DNA of 13,777 bases from an uncultured Lachnospiraceae bacterium (GCA_905193085.1 CAJJNI010000048.1:1-13777); one strand, 5' to 3'. Shown: positions 1 to 7,632, counted from the stretch's first letter. Notes: generated from the letters alone by a model not told the origin. Numbers and translations are program-made.

Positions 1-6
1 TTATAT

Positions 7-51
7 AAAAAAATAATGAGGCTGTATCCTTACGAATATCAAACCCCATTA
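7..51 (-). terminator. Rho-independent terminator after the lipoprotein gene
   Basis: Read on the minus strand, the arm at 51-40 pairs with the arm at 24-14. This gives about 11 pairs, including two G-U pairs and one bulged U, around a loop of roughly 15 nt. A run of seven U follows at 13-7. It starts 19 bases after the lipoprotein stop codon, so it most likely ends the tgt-yajC-lipoprotein transcript. The pairing was worked out by eye and no energy was calculated. Confidence 0.7.
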
Positions 52-69
52 CTTTATTTCTGATAAATA

Positions 70-633
70 TTAGTCTGCTGTATATTCTTTTTCTACAATA
101 ACGCTTCCGTCAGAAGAAACATACTGAATTCTTACAACAGGATTTGCATCATTTGTTGCTTCTTTGAGACTGTTTGCAACTTCCTTGAATGTGTCTGCCT
201 GGTCATCTAAACCTGTCTCTAATGTCTGAACCATAGAATCATCAAAATCAGCTTTGGCAATTGTTTCATACGTATATACATAGATAAGAGCATTTCCTTC
301 TGCCTTAATATCAATGCTCATTCCGCTTTCGCTTAAGCTTGATTTAAGTTCAGCAAGCTGTGACTGTAATTCATCTGAATTAACATACTCTTCAACAGTT
401 TCATAACTTCCTGTTACATCAGATGATGAATCATTACCGGCATCAATATCTGCTGCATTATCTGAGTCATTATCTGCTTCATTATCTGCTTCATCATTCT
501 TATCTGCAGATTCCTCTTTCTTAGTGTCATTACTCTTGTCAGCATCATCACTGCTGCTTCCACAACCTGTGAATGCAAATAACATTGAAAATACTGTTAA
601 TGCACACATTCCTTTAATAAACTTTTTCTTCAT
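70..633 (-). CDS. Acidic cell-surface lipoprotein, DUF4854-like
   Basis: A 187-residue secreted lipoprotein of unknown function. Residues 1-23 form a signal peptide (Lys-rich start, hydrophobic core) ending in a lipobox-like FTGC with the lipidated Cys at 24; Phe at -3 is less usual than Leu. Residues 25-75 are a low-complexity linker of Asp, Asn, Ser, Glu and Lys that probably spans the cell wall. Residues 76-187 are a compact domain (motifs EEYVNSDELQSQL and GNALIYVYTYE) that I associate from memory with DUF4854 proteins of Clostridia; this was not checked by search. The start is supported by GGAGGAAG just upstream. It follows yajC by 26 bases with no terminator between, so the two are probably co-transcribed. 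No enzymatic residues are evident; binding or envelope maintenance are guesses only. Confidence 0.85.
   Translation of the reverse strand: MKKKFIKGMCALTVFSMLFAFTGCGSSSDDADKSNDTKKEESADKNDEADNEADNDSDNAADIDAGNDSSSDVTGSYETVEEYVNSDELQSQLAELKSSLSESGMSIDIKAEGNALIYVYTYETIAKADFDDSMVQTLETGLDDQADTFKEVANSLKEATNDANPVVRIQYVSSDGSVIVEKEYTAD
457..492. repeat. Three tandem 12-bp units inside the lipoprotein linker
   Basis: On the plus strand, attatctgcttc occurs twice back to back (469-480 and 481-492), preceded by a copy with two changes (457-468). The units keep the reading frame and encode EADN, EADN and DSDN (residues 48-59 of the lipoprotein). Degenerate Asp/Asn-rich sequence flanks them. Slippage here would lengthen or shorten the linker without breaking the gene. 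Confidence 0.8.
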
Positions 634-659
634 CTTAACTCTTCCTCCATCTTTTTATT

Positions 660-935
660 TTATGCCTCAGAAGCCTTTTCGACTTCTGTAATAGCTGATT
701 TCTGCATTGGAATACGACAATTTTTGTTGCTTCCAAATTCAACAATTACATCATTTTCTGTAATATCAATTACCACACCGTAAAATCCACTTGTTGTAAG
801 TACGCTGTCGCCTACTTCCATTTCTCTAATCATCTGTTGAAGTCTCTTCTGCTCTTTTTTCTGTGGTCTTATCATAACAAGATACATAAATCCCAAAATT
901 GCCACAATATAAACTACCATTACTATAAGCTGCAT
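660..935 (-). CDS. yajC: Sec translocase accessory subunit YajC
   Basis: A 91-residue YajC-family protein, an accessory of the SecYEG-SecDF preprotein translocase in the cytoplasmic membrane. One N-terminal membrane helix (about residues 3-21) is followed by the family's IRPQKKEQK junction and a small cytoplasmic domain with VGDSVLTTSGFYGVV, typical of the family. An in-frame ATG lies 21 bases upstream at 956, but GGAGG at 948-944 sits 8 nt before the ATG at 935 and falls inside the longer version, so 935 is the better start. It lies downstream of tgt, the classic tgt-yajC order; secD and secF do not follow here and a lipoprotein gene does. A promoter lies directly upstream. Confidence 0.93.
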   Translation of the reverse strand: MQLIVMVVYIVAILGFMYLVMIRPQKKEQKRLQQMIREMEVGDSVLTTSGFYGVVIDITENDVIVEFGSNKNCRIPMQKSAITEVEKASEA

Positions 936-976
936 TATAATATCCTCCATTTCCATTTTTCTAATAACATTGTACT

Positions 977-1005
977 ATTATACACAAAATCCGGCTACTA
1001 TTCAA
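977..1005 (-). promoter_or_regulatory. Putative sigma-A promoter for yajC and the lipoprotein
   Basis: On the minus strand, TTGAAT (1005-1000), a 17-nt spacer and a perfect TATAAT (982-977) lie in the gap between tgt and yajC. The expected start near 970 leaves a leader of about 35 nt with the ribosome site. It would allow yajC and the lipoprotein to be transcribed separately from tgt. Found by motif only. Confidence 0.6.
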
Positions 1006-1013
1006 GGACTTTT

Positions 1014-2144
1014 TTAATCCTGCTCATGAAATCCTTCTATTTTAGCTTTTTTGTATTCAGAATATCTGCCTTCTTTTATTGCTTCTCTTATTTCTTCCAT
1101 CATTGTATTGTAGAAATATAAATTATGAAGCACACAAAGACGCATTCCAAGCATTTCTTTGGCTTTAAGGAGATGTCTTATATAAGCTCTGCTGTAATTT
1201 CTGCATGCAGGGCAGTCACATGTCTCATCTATAGGTTTTGAATCCAGTTCATACTTCTGGTTAAAGAGATTTCGTTTTCCCTGATTTGTGTAAACATGTC
1301 CGTGTCGTCCATTTCTGCTCGGATATACACAGTCAAAGAAATCAACACCTCTCTCAACACTTTCAAGAATATTTTCCGGTGTACCAACTCCCATAAGATA
1401 TGTTGGTTTCTCCAATGGAAGATACGGAACTGTCTTCTCAATAATATTATACATTTCTTCGTGTGATTCACCTACTGCAAGTCCGCCTAATGCATAACCG
1501 TCCAAATCAATCTCTGAAATAGCTTTTGCATGATTTATTCTTATATCTTCAAATATTCCGCCCTGATTAATTCCAAATAAGAGCTGGTTTTTATTTATTG
1601 TATCTTCTCTTGAATTTAATTCCTGCATTTTGTTTTTACAGCGGACCAGCCACCTTGTTGTTCTGTCTACGGAATTCTGCATATATTCTCTTGTTGCCGG
1701 ATGAGGCGCACATTCATCAAATGCCATTGCTATTGTTGAAGCAAGATTTGACTGAATCTGCATACTTTCTTCCGGTCCCATAAAAATCTTTCTTCCATCA
1801 ACATGTGAACGAAAATGAACTCCCTCTTCCTCTATCTTTCTTAATTTTGCAAGTGAAAACACCTGAAAACCGCCTGAATCAGTAAGTATAGGTTTATCCC
1901 AGTTCATAAATTTGTGAAGTCCGCCCAGTTTTTTTACAACTTCATCTCCTGGTCTTACATGAAGATGATATGTGTTTGACAATTCTATCTGTGTCTTTAT
2001 TTCTTTTAAATCAGTTGTTGCAACAGCACCTTTTATCGCCGCTGCAGTTCCGACATTCATAAATACCGGTGTCATAATTGTCCCATGAACTGTTTCCATT
2101 ATTGCACTTTTTGCATTTTTATCTCTATATAAAATCTTATACAT
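1014..2144 (-). CDS. tgt: tRNA-guanine transglycosylase (queuosine pathway)
   Basis: A 376-residue Tgt, which exchanges guanine 34 in the anticodon of Asp, Asn, His and Tyr tRNAs for the queuosine precursor preQ1 (known for the bacterial family). Visible features: TDSGGFQVFS with the base-recognition Asp at 89; GINQGG at 191-196; the nucleophile Asp271 in DCVYPSRNGRHGH (commonly DCVxPTRxARNGH, so a variant of the motif); and the zinc ligands Cys309, Cys311, Cys314 and His340. The length is normal for the family. The ATG at 2144 is preceded by GGAGAA. It begins 17 bases after the stop of the large upstream gene, so the two are probably one operon. queA, often next to tgt, is not in the window. 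Confidence 0.97.
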   Translation of the reverse strand: MYKILYRDKNAKSAIMETVHGTIMTPVFMNVGTAAAIKGAVATTDLKEIKTQIELSNTYHLHVRPGDEVVKKLGGLHKFMNWDKPILTDSGGFQVFSLAKLRKIEEEGVHFRSHVDGRKIFMGPEESMQIQSNLASTIAMAFDECAPHPATREYMQNSVDRTTRWLVRCKNKMQELNSREDTINKNQLLFGINQGGIFEDIRINHAKAISEIDLDGYALGGLAVGESHEEMYNIIEKTVPYLPLEKPTYLMGVGTPENILESVERGVDFFDCVYPSRNGRHGHVYTNQGKRNLFNQKYELDSKPIDETCDCPACRNYSRAYIRHLLKAKEMLGMRLCVLHNLYFYNTMMEEIREAIKEGRYSEYKKAKIEGFHEQD

Positions 2145-2161
2145 TTTTAATTCTCCATTTT

Positions 2162-4279
2162 TTATAATTCTTCCCTGAATCTTGCTTCTTCTATAAATTC
2201 AGGTGTCTCTGTGCCATTTGCATTTCTGATTGCAGCACGACGATTTGTTATTTCTTTTAATTTTTTGGCATGTTCCCTGTCAAATCTTGCAAAGGCATCA
2301 ACAAACAACGGCTGATGTTTTAAACTTTCTCTTATTTCTTTAACAGGAGTACAGTATGTTGCCATAATCTCCCTTACGATTTTATTTAATCTTACAGAAC
2401 CGGCAACTTCATTTTTAATCCAGATTGCATAATCCATTGCAAAACAGTCCGCAAAATTGTTTCTTGCTCTTTGAAGCTGTGAACCTATCTTTTCTTTTGC
2501 CTGGTCTGACAAATCACGGTTTTTCTTATAAAACTGGATATAATCATAATATTCTGATGTAAGTGACCTTTCAGAAACAACATTCCAGTAATTTCCCTGA
2601 ATTTTTTTACAGAGCTGCCACCTGAAAGAGCCTGCCGCAGCTACAACCAGATCTTTCAAATCCTGTTTTGTAAATGCAGGGAATGTAAATCTTCCCGGTG
2701 TATCTCTTCGTTTTCCGTCTATCTCCTGCCACATACGGCTGTGTGCACCGACAACAGGCATGAGAACAATATCCGGAAACACCTGTTTATTAATAACCAT
2801 ATTTACAATACCATTTTCTCTGCTGTCGTACAGCTGTTCTCTGTGGAACACTGAAAAATCCTGGTGTAACAGCCAGTCTATTGCATCTGATAATGCCTTG
2901 TCAGTCACATACATTGAAGCTACATCACTTCCAAGTGACTCCTGCGTAAGAACCGGACAGAAAACACTTAATTCACCATTTGTAAGTCGGCTGTTCATTC
3001 GCATAAAGTTCTGTATTTCATAATTAATTTTAAGTTCTTTTTTGCTTAAATATTCAGTCTTTTCTTCTTCGGTAATTTCGCCCCTTCTTGCCTTATCATT
3101 AATATAATCTTTGTAATCCATGTCCAGGTCATTTCTTGAAGGCTGCTTCTCACCGGCATATATTGCATGAAGCCACTGTCTTATAGTATATACAGATGCA
3201 TTATTACTTTCACCTGGCTGTGATAAAGACATAAGCTGATTTAAAGTTTCTTCCTTAAACATTGTCTCATCAACAACACCGAAGTTCAGGAATAAATCAA
3301 GGACAACTCCGTCTGCATTTTCTTCTTCTGATTTTATAAATACTTTTTCATATAAATCATAGAATCTTGCACTTAATGTTCTTCTTAACTTTCTGGCATC
3401 ATCATCAGCACTTTTCTTGTCCGGCATTTTCTTAAATGCATTCAGGCTTTCCAGAAATGCATTTTTATCTTCATCATTTATTTCAACAAATTCGAAAATC
3501 TTCTGTAACATATTTACCGGTTCATTAAATCCATATATTGCACCGGCAGAAACACCTGACTCTTCTTCATCTTCATTGCTGTCAAATAACTTCATTTTTT
3601 CATCGAAAATCTGATAACATTTTTCTGTATTAAATCTGAGCGCAATTCCTGCTGCCTGTACTTTTTCTTCTATGTCGTGCGCAAATGCAAGTATCTTCTT
3701 TATCTGTCCTACAAGCACATGCAGATTATTTATATCATCTGATGAACTTTCTAACAATTGAACAAATATACTAAACAAATTATCTCCACTCTCATCTGCA
3801 ACAAGTACTAAAATTCTTTCAAGTTCCTCCTGCAGATTACCTGCCTGAGGATATATTTCAAAATATAAATCAACTGCTTTTTTAAGATGATAAATACATA
3901 TATCATCTGAAGATTCAAAAAATTCTTTTTTTATCTCATCATCTACAGTATTAAATGCCTTAAAATAATTACGGTCAGTCTGCTTTGGAAGATTGTATTC
4001 AGAAACTGAAACATCTTTTAAGGCGAGACTTAACACCGGTTTTTTAGATTTTTGTTTACAATATGCAAGATAACTGAAATACTGTTTTTTAACAAATGCC
4101 TGAATTTTAAGTAATGACTCATACATTAAATCAAATTTTATTACTTTATTTGACACTTTTCCAACTATATTGTTCATCAAAACCTGAAGATTTGATTTAT
4201 TTTTCTCCAAAAGCTGCTGTATCTGATCATCCCCCATGACCTTTAACTGCATAAAAATATTATTATTTTCATCCTGCAA
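2162..4279 (-). CDS. Large uncharacterised cytoplasmic protein upstream of tgt
   Basis: I cannot assign a function. The protein has about 705 residues, no signal peptide and no membrane segment, and looks largely helical. Residues 1-500 are Leu-, Glu- and Lys-rich with a short acidic stretch (EDEEES). The last 200 residues differ: rich in Trp, Tyr and Arg, with motifs such as MWQEIDGKRRDTPGRF, SLTSEYYDYIQFYKKNRDLS and IWIKNEVAGSVRLNKIVREI, which look like a conserved domain. From memory this block resembles C-terminal parts of large uncharacterised Clostridia proteins, some with a cyclic-nucleotide-binding domain; this is unverified and no such domain is evident here. A GTG at 4288 extends the frame by three codons, but AGGAG at 4292-4288 sits 8 nt before the TTG at 4279, which I prefer. 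It has its own promoter and ends 17 bases before tgt. Confidence 0.85.
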   Translation of the reverse strand: MQDENNNIFMQLKVMGDDQIQQLLEKNKSNLQVLMNNIVGKVSNKVIKFDLMYESLLKIQAFVKKQYFSYLAYCKQKSKKPVLSLALKDVSVSEYNLPKQTDRNYFKAFNTVDDEIKKEFFESSDDICIYHLKKAVDLYFEIYPQAGNLQEELERILVLVADESGDNLFSIFVQLLESSSDDINNLHVLVGQIKKILAFAHDIEEKVQAAGIALRFNTEKCYQIFDEKMKLFDSNEDEEESGVSAGAIYGFNEPVNMLQKIFEFVEINDEDKNAFLESLNAFKKMPDKKSADDDARKLRRTLSARFYDLYEKVFIKSEEENADGVVLDLFLNFGVVDETMFKEETLNQLMSLSQPGESNNASVYTIRQWLHAIYAGEKQPSRNDLDMDYKDYINDKARRGEITEEEKTEYLSKKELKINYEIQNFMRMNSRLTNGELSVFCPVLTQESLGSDVASMYVTDKALSDAIDWLLHQDFSVFHREQLYDSRENGIVNMVINKQVFPDIVLMPVVGAHSRMWQEIDGKRRDTPGRFTFPAFTKQDLKDLVVAAAGSFRWQLCKKIQGNYWNVVSERSLTSEYYDYIQFYKKNRDLSDQAKEKIGSQLQRARNNFADCFAMDYAIWIKNEVAGSVRLNKIVREIMATYCTPVKEIRESLKHQPLFVDAFARFDREHAKKLKEITNRRAAIRNANGTETPEFIEEARFREEL

Positions 4280-4314
4280 AATCAACACTCCTATCTTTTT
4301 TCATTATAAACAAT

Positions 4315-4343
4315 ATGATACCACATTTTTGTTGTTTAGTGAA
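4315..4343 (-). promoter_or_regulatory. Putative extended -10 promoter for the large protein and tgt
   Basis: On the minus strand, TTCACT (4343-4338), a 17-nt spacer ending in TGG, then TATCAT (4320-4315). The TGn before the -10 box makes it an extended -10 type. A perfect TATAAT at 4308-4303 is an alternative -10 box but has no good -35 partner. Motif evidence only. Confidence 0.5.
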
Positions 4344-4360
4344 GAAAAATAAAAAATATA

Positions 4361-4389
4361 TTGTGTCAGAAACAATTTTCAGTTATACT
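4361..4389 (+). promoter_or_regulatory. Putative promoter for aroC
   Basis: TTGTGT (4361-4366), a 17-nt spacer and TATACT (4384-4389). The -35 box is weak and the -10 box is good. Transcription would start near 4396, giving a leader of about 26 nt that holds the AGAGGG ribosome site. It also starts close to the TTG at 4404, which favours the ATG at 4422 as start. No attenuator or T-box structure fits in so short a leader. Confidence 0.5.
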
Positions 4390-4421
4390 TATGTCAAAAT
4401 AAGTTGAAAAGAGGGTTTTTT

Positions 4422-5525
4422 ATGGCAGGTTCGTCATTTGGAAATATTTTTAAAATTACTACATGGGGAGAATCCCATGGAGCAGGCATTGGAGTAATTG
4501 TCGATGGCTGTCCGGCAGGATTAGCCCTTTGTGAAAATGATATACAGAAATTCCTTGACAGACGCAAACCGGGTCAGTCAAAATTTACTACTGCAAGAAA
4601 AGAAGATGATGCGGTAGAAATACTTTCCGGTGTGTTTGAAGGCAAAACTACAGGAACTCCAATCTCAATGATTGTCTATAATAAGACACAGCGTTCTTCT
4701 GATTACAGCGAAATAGCAGGTTACTATCGTCCGGGACATGCTGATTATACATTTGATGAAAAATATGGTTTCAGGGATTACAGAGGCGGCGGCCGCTCTT
4801 CCGGCCGTGAAACAATCGGTCGTGTTGCAGCCGGTGCAATTGCAAATAAATTATTAAATGAACTTGGTATTGAAGTAACTGCTTATACTTCTTCTATTGG
4901 AAACATTTCAATCAATCGTGATAATTTTGATTTTGATGAAATACAGAATAACAGACTTTACATGCCTGATAAGGAAGCTGCATTAAAGGCCGGGGAATAC
5001 CTTAATAAATGTATTAAAGAAAAAAACAGCAGCGGCGGCAGTGTTGAATGTATTATCAAAAATGTTCCTGCCGGAATTGGAGACCCTGTATTTGAAAAAT
5101 TAAATGCCAATCTTGCAAAAGCAATCTGTTCAATCGGTGCAGTTAAGGCATTTGAAATTGGTGACGGAACAAGTGTTTCTAAAGCTACCGGCCTTGAGAA
5201 TAATGATAGTTTTTATTATGATGAGCAGCATAATGTAAAGAAACAGACAAATCATGCCGGTGGAATTTTAGGAGGAATAAGTGATGGCAGTGATATTTTC
5301 CTTCGTGCTTCTTTTAAACCAACACCTTCAATTTACGCAAAGCAAAATACAATTAACAAAGCCGGTGATAATATTGAAATAGAAATAAAAGGACGTCATG
5401 ACCCGATAATTGTGCCAAGAGCTGTTGTTGTTGTTGAGGCAATGGCTGCAATTACAGTTTTTGACTCTCTTCTACTGAATATGAGTGCAAAGCTTGATAA
5501 AATAAAAATTTATTACCAGTTATAA
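4422..5525 (+). CDS. aroC: Chorismate synthase
   Basis: A 367-residue AroC, catalysing the last shikimate step, 5-enolpyruvylshikimate-3-phosphate to chorismate, with reduced FMN as cofactor; chorismate feeds aromatic amino acid and folate synthesis. Motifs: TWGESHGAGIG with His19, RRKPGQS, RPGHADYT with the second active-site His106, the FMN-binding GGGRSSGRET, and HDPIIVPRAV near the C-terminus. The frame can open six codons earlier at a TTG (4404), but AGAGGG just upstream of the ATG at 4422 is correctly spaced and MAGSSFGN is a normal AroC start. It stands alone: divergent promoter region in front, strong terminator behind, no other aro gene in the window. Confidence 0.97.
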   Translation: MAGSSFGNIFKITTWGESHGAGIGVIVDGCPAGLALCENDIQKFLDRRKPGQSKFTTARKEDDAVEILSGVFEGKTTGTPISMIVYNKTQRSSDYSEIAGYYRPGHADYTFDEKYGFRDYRGGGRSSGRETIGRVAAGAIANKLLNELGIEVTAYTSSIGNISINRDNFDFDEIQNNRLYMPDKEAALKAGEYLNKCIKEKNSSGGSVECIIKNVPAGIGDPVFEKLNANLAKAICSIGAVKAFEIGDGTSVSKATGLENNDSFYYDEQHNVKKQTNHAGGILGGISDGSDIFLRASFKPTPSIYAKQNTINKAGDNIEIEIKGRHDPIIVPRAVVVVEAMAAITVFDSLLLNMSAKLDKIKIYYQL

Positions 5526-5586
5526 ACTAAAAAACAGCTCCGTAAAAATTTGTTAAATCAATTAGTCCGGAGCTGTTTTTTAGTTT
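5524..5586. terminator. Bidirectional terminator between aroC and the lactonase gene
   Basis: A perfect 19-bp inverted repeat: arms 5524-5542 and 5568-5586, loop 25 nt. The core is cagctccg/cggagctg, and the outer arms are A-rich on one side and T-rich on the other, so each strand reads stem then U-tract. It begins inside the aroC stop codon and also lies about 60 bases after the stop of the convergent lactonase gene, so it can serve both transcripts. Confidence 0.9.
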
Positions 5587-5647
5587 ATTTTTAATGATGT
5601 CAGAATCAAAAGTTACCAATTATGATGTCTACGGATTGCTCCGCATC

Positions 5648-6691
5648 TTACAGTTTCTTTACAACTATAGAATTTGGTGTCTCTATCTTAATTGGAGGAC
5701 CATTCATAATGAGTGTCTTTTTCTTGAAATCTATAGCGAACAATGTTATTGTATTTGATTCATGATTAAGTGATATTACATGCTTATCATCAGGGAATAT
5801 ATCAATATCTTTCGGATATTCTCCTCCTACAGGCAATACAAATTCACGGGTTAACTTTCCGTTTCTTCCATCAATTTTAAATACACAGATACTGTTATCT
5901 CCTGCATTGGAACATAATAAATACTCGCCATCAGATGAAAATTTCATTGCCGCAGCCGCGCAGCCTGTTGCATGTTCATTATTTAATGTACTGATTGTCT
6001 GTATCTTTTCAAAACTCGGAGTTCTTCCTTCTCCATCATACTTATATACATTAACATAATTCTTAAGCTCACATATGAGATAAGCATACTGACCATCTTT
6101 ACTGAAAAGAATATGTCTCGGTGCGGATTCAAGCTCACATCTTAATATATCGACTAGCGAAAGCTTTCCTGTCATTTTGTTAATACGATATATATTTACA
6201 TGGTCAACTCCCAAATCTACAACGCACAAATATTTTTCACACGGTGTAAGCGTCGCACAGCTGATATGTGGTCTGAAATTTCTCTCGGCAACACTGCCAA
6301 GACCTTTATGAAAAATACCATCGAGAATTCTTCCTACAGCACCATTTTCAAGAAGTTCCATAACAGTAACCTTACCATCATGATAACCTGATATAAATAA
6401 AAATTTATCTTTGCTGTCTGTTGACAGATGACAGCCTCTCATTCCTTCTATAGATGCTCTGTTGATTGTTCTCAAATCTCCATCTTCAAGAATTTCAAAC
6501 GCTTCTACACCTTCATCAGCAATAGAATACAGATATTTTCCATTTGAAGAAACAACAACATCTGAAGGATTATTGATTGGTACTACTTTTCGCTCCTTCA
6601 TTCTGCCTGTCTTGATATCCATATCAAAAATGTGAATTCCAAGACTGCTTCCATGTGTATATGTGCCAACATATGCTATATATTTATCCAC
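5648..6691 (-). CDS. Lactonase-family beta-propeller (6-phosphogluconolactonase-like)
   Basis: A 347-residue soluble protein of the seven-bladed beta-propeller lactonase family, whose best-known member (Pgl/YbhE) hydrolyses 6-phosphogluconolactone in the oxidative pentose phosphate pathway. Family signatures appear in order: YVGTYTHGSS at the N-terminus, NPSDVVVSSNGKYLYS, RPHISCATLTP, VVDLGVDHVNIYRI, SAPRHILFSKDGQYAYLICEL, SSDGEYLLCSNAGDNSICVF and a last blade NHESNTITLFAID. The usual RPHPHS is RPHISC here, and PR(N/H)F near the end reads YPKDIDI, so the substrate is not certain. The length is normal. The start is a GTG with AAGGAGG 7 nt upstream. It lies 35 bases after the sirtuin-like gene and is probably co-transcribed with it. 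No signal peptide. Confidence 0.88.
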   Translation of the reverse strand: MDKYIAYVGTYTHGSSLGIHIFDMDIKTGRMKERKVVPINNPSDVVVSSNGKYLYSIADEGVEAFEILEDGDLRTINRASIEGMRGCHLSTDSKDKFLFISGYHDGKVTVMELLENGAVGRILDGIFHKGLGSVAERNFRPHISCATLTPCEKYLCVVDLGVDHVNIYRINKMTGKLSLVDILRCELESAPRHILFSKDGQYAYLICELKNYVNVYKYDGEGRTPSFEKIQTISTLNNEHATGCAAAAMKFSSDGEYLLCSNAGDNSICVFKIDGRNGKLTREFVLPVGGEYPKDIDIFPDDKHVISLNHESNTITLFAIDFKKKTLIMNGPPIKIETPNSIVVKKL

Positions 6692-6726
6692 TTATATGCC
6701 TCCTTATTCATATCAAAAAATTTCTC

Positions 6727-7470
6727 CTACTGAGTTAATATTTCAGGCAGAACATTAATCGGCTTGTCCTGTATTAAAAGCTGTGCTCTGCTGTTGCTGT
6801 AATGGACATCATCATTTATTACAACTATGTTATTTCCCTTAAAATATGAAAGACAATTCTCTATATTACCTGAATTGACATTTGCACCACATATTAAAAG
6901 TGTGTCTGCTCTTGCTATTTCTTCCATAGCTCTTGTCATTATACTGTTATCTATCATTTCACCAAACAGAAAAACTCCCGGACGAATCACAGAATTACAT
7001 TCAGTACAAAGCGGAACTCTGTGTGCAGACCTTACATATTCCAAATCGTATGATTTTCTACAATGACCACAGTAATTATTATATATACTGCCATGAAGCT
7101 CAATCACATCCTCACATCCGGCTCTTTTTGCAAGAGAATATATACCTGTAGTAATAACAGTATTTATAAGTCCCTTCTTCTGCAGGCCGGCAACTGCCTT
7201 ATATGCCTCATCAGGCTCTCTGTCTGTTGAAATCATTTCCTTTTTGTAGAAATCAAAAAACTGCTCTTTTCTTGTTGAATAAAATGATGTATTAAAAATC
7301 TCTTCCGGAGAATCACCATATTTCATCTCCATTTCATATGCCCAGTCAGATTCGTGCATGGAAGGATAACCATTTTCAACCTGCATTCCACTTCCAATTA
7401 TACATACAGTGTACTCACTGTTATTAATTATATCGTTTAATCTGTCAAGTTTCTTATCCGAAAACATCAT
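6727..7470 (-). CDS. Atypical sirtuin (Sir2-family) protein with altered NAD loops
   Basis: A 247-residue Sir2-fold protein. Active sirtuins remove acyl groups from lysine, or transfer ADP-ribose, using NAD. Kept here: ELHGS with the catalytic His126, four zinc-type cysteines (134, 137, 155, 158), RPGVFLFGE at 163-171 and VVIND at 216-220. Changed: the first NAD loop, usually GAGxSxxSGIPDFR, reads GSGMQVENGYPSMH (26-39); the usual TQNID(G/S)L reads TTGIYSL (107-113), losing the Asn and Asp that contact nicotinamide and ribose; and the GTS loop reads GANVNSG. It could be a divergent subfamily with another substrate, or an NAD-metabolite sensor. The start has AAGGAGGA 7 nt upstream. It leads the transcript that includes the lactonase gene. 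Confidence 0.85.
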   Translation of the reverse strand: MMFSDKKLDRLNDIINNSEYTVCIIGSGMQVENGYPSMHESDWAYEMEMKYGDSPEEIFNTSFYSTRKEQFFDFYKKEMISTDREPDEAYKAVAGLQKKGLINTVITTGIYSLAKRAGCEDVIELHGSIYNNYCGHCRKSYDLEYVRSAHRVPLCTECNSVIRPGVFLFGEMIDNSIMTRAMEEIARADTLLICGANVNSGNIENCLSYFKGNNIVVINDDVHYSNSRAQLLIQDKPINVLPEILTQ

Positions 7471-7559
7471 AAAGATTCCTCCTTCCCACTTTTTAGAAAT
7501 CTTTTTATCTTTTTGAAAGTACTTTTAAAAGATTTATAAATATAATATTATCTAATATT

Positions 7560-7588
7560 ATTTTATCAAATTCCCACAATTTTTTCAA
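7560..7588 (-). promoter_or_regulatory. Putative extended -10 promoter for the sirtuin-lactonase unit
   Basis: On the minus strand, TTGAAA (7588-7583), a 17-nt spacer ending in TGA, then TAAAAT (7565-7560). The -35 box matches five of six consensus bases and the TGn makes it extended -10. The start would be near 7553, giving a leader of about 80 nt of AT-rich sequence in which I see no clear structured element. The rest of the gap up to 7632 holds only a weak inverted repeat. Confidence 0.65.
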
Positions 7589-7632
7589 GGTTTCAGGCAC
7601 TTATATGAACAAAATCATCATATACTATGTTT

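Noticed and set aside
837..1121. Open frame of 94 codons on the plus strand over yajC and the end of tgt
   Set aside because: It lies opposite two well-supported genes, is rich in His, Phe, Tyr and Ser as antisense AT-rich frames are, and has no ribosome site.
1290..1335. Tgt nucleophile motif DCVYPSRNGRHG differing from the common DCVxPTRxARNG
   Set aside because: The nucleophile Asp, the zinc ligands and the other motifs are intact; the changes are conservative and do not argue for an inactive or different enzyme.
4289..4421. Possible T-box or riboswitch leader for aroC
   Set aside because: The predicted transcript leader is only about 26 nt and the whole gap about 140 bases, shared with a divergent promoter; no such structure fits.
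7602..7624. TATATGA/TCATATA inverted repeat after the GlgX-like gene
   Set aside because: A seven-pair stem with one G-C pair and no U-tract on the minus strand, in AT-rich DNA; expected by chance.
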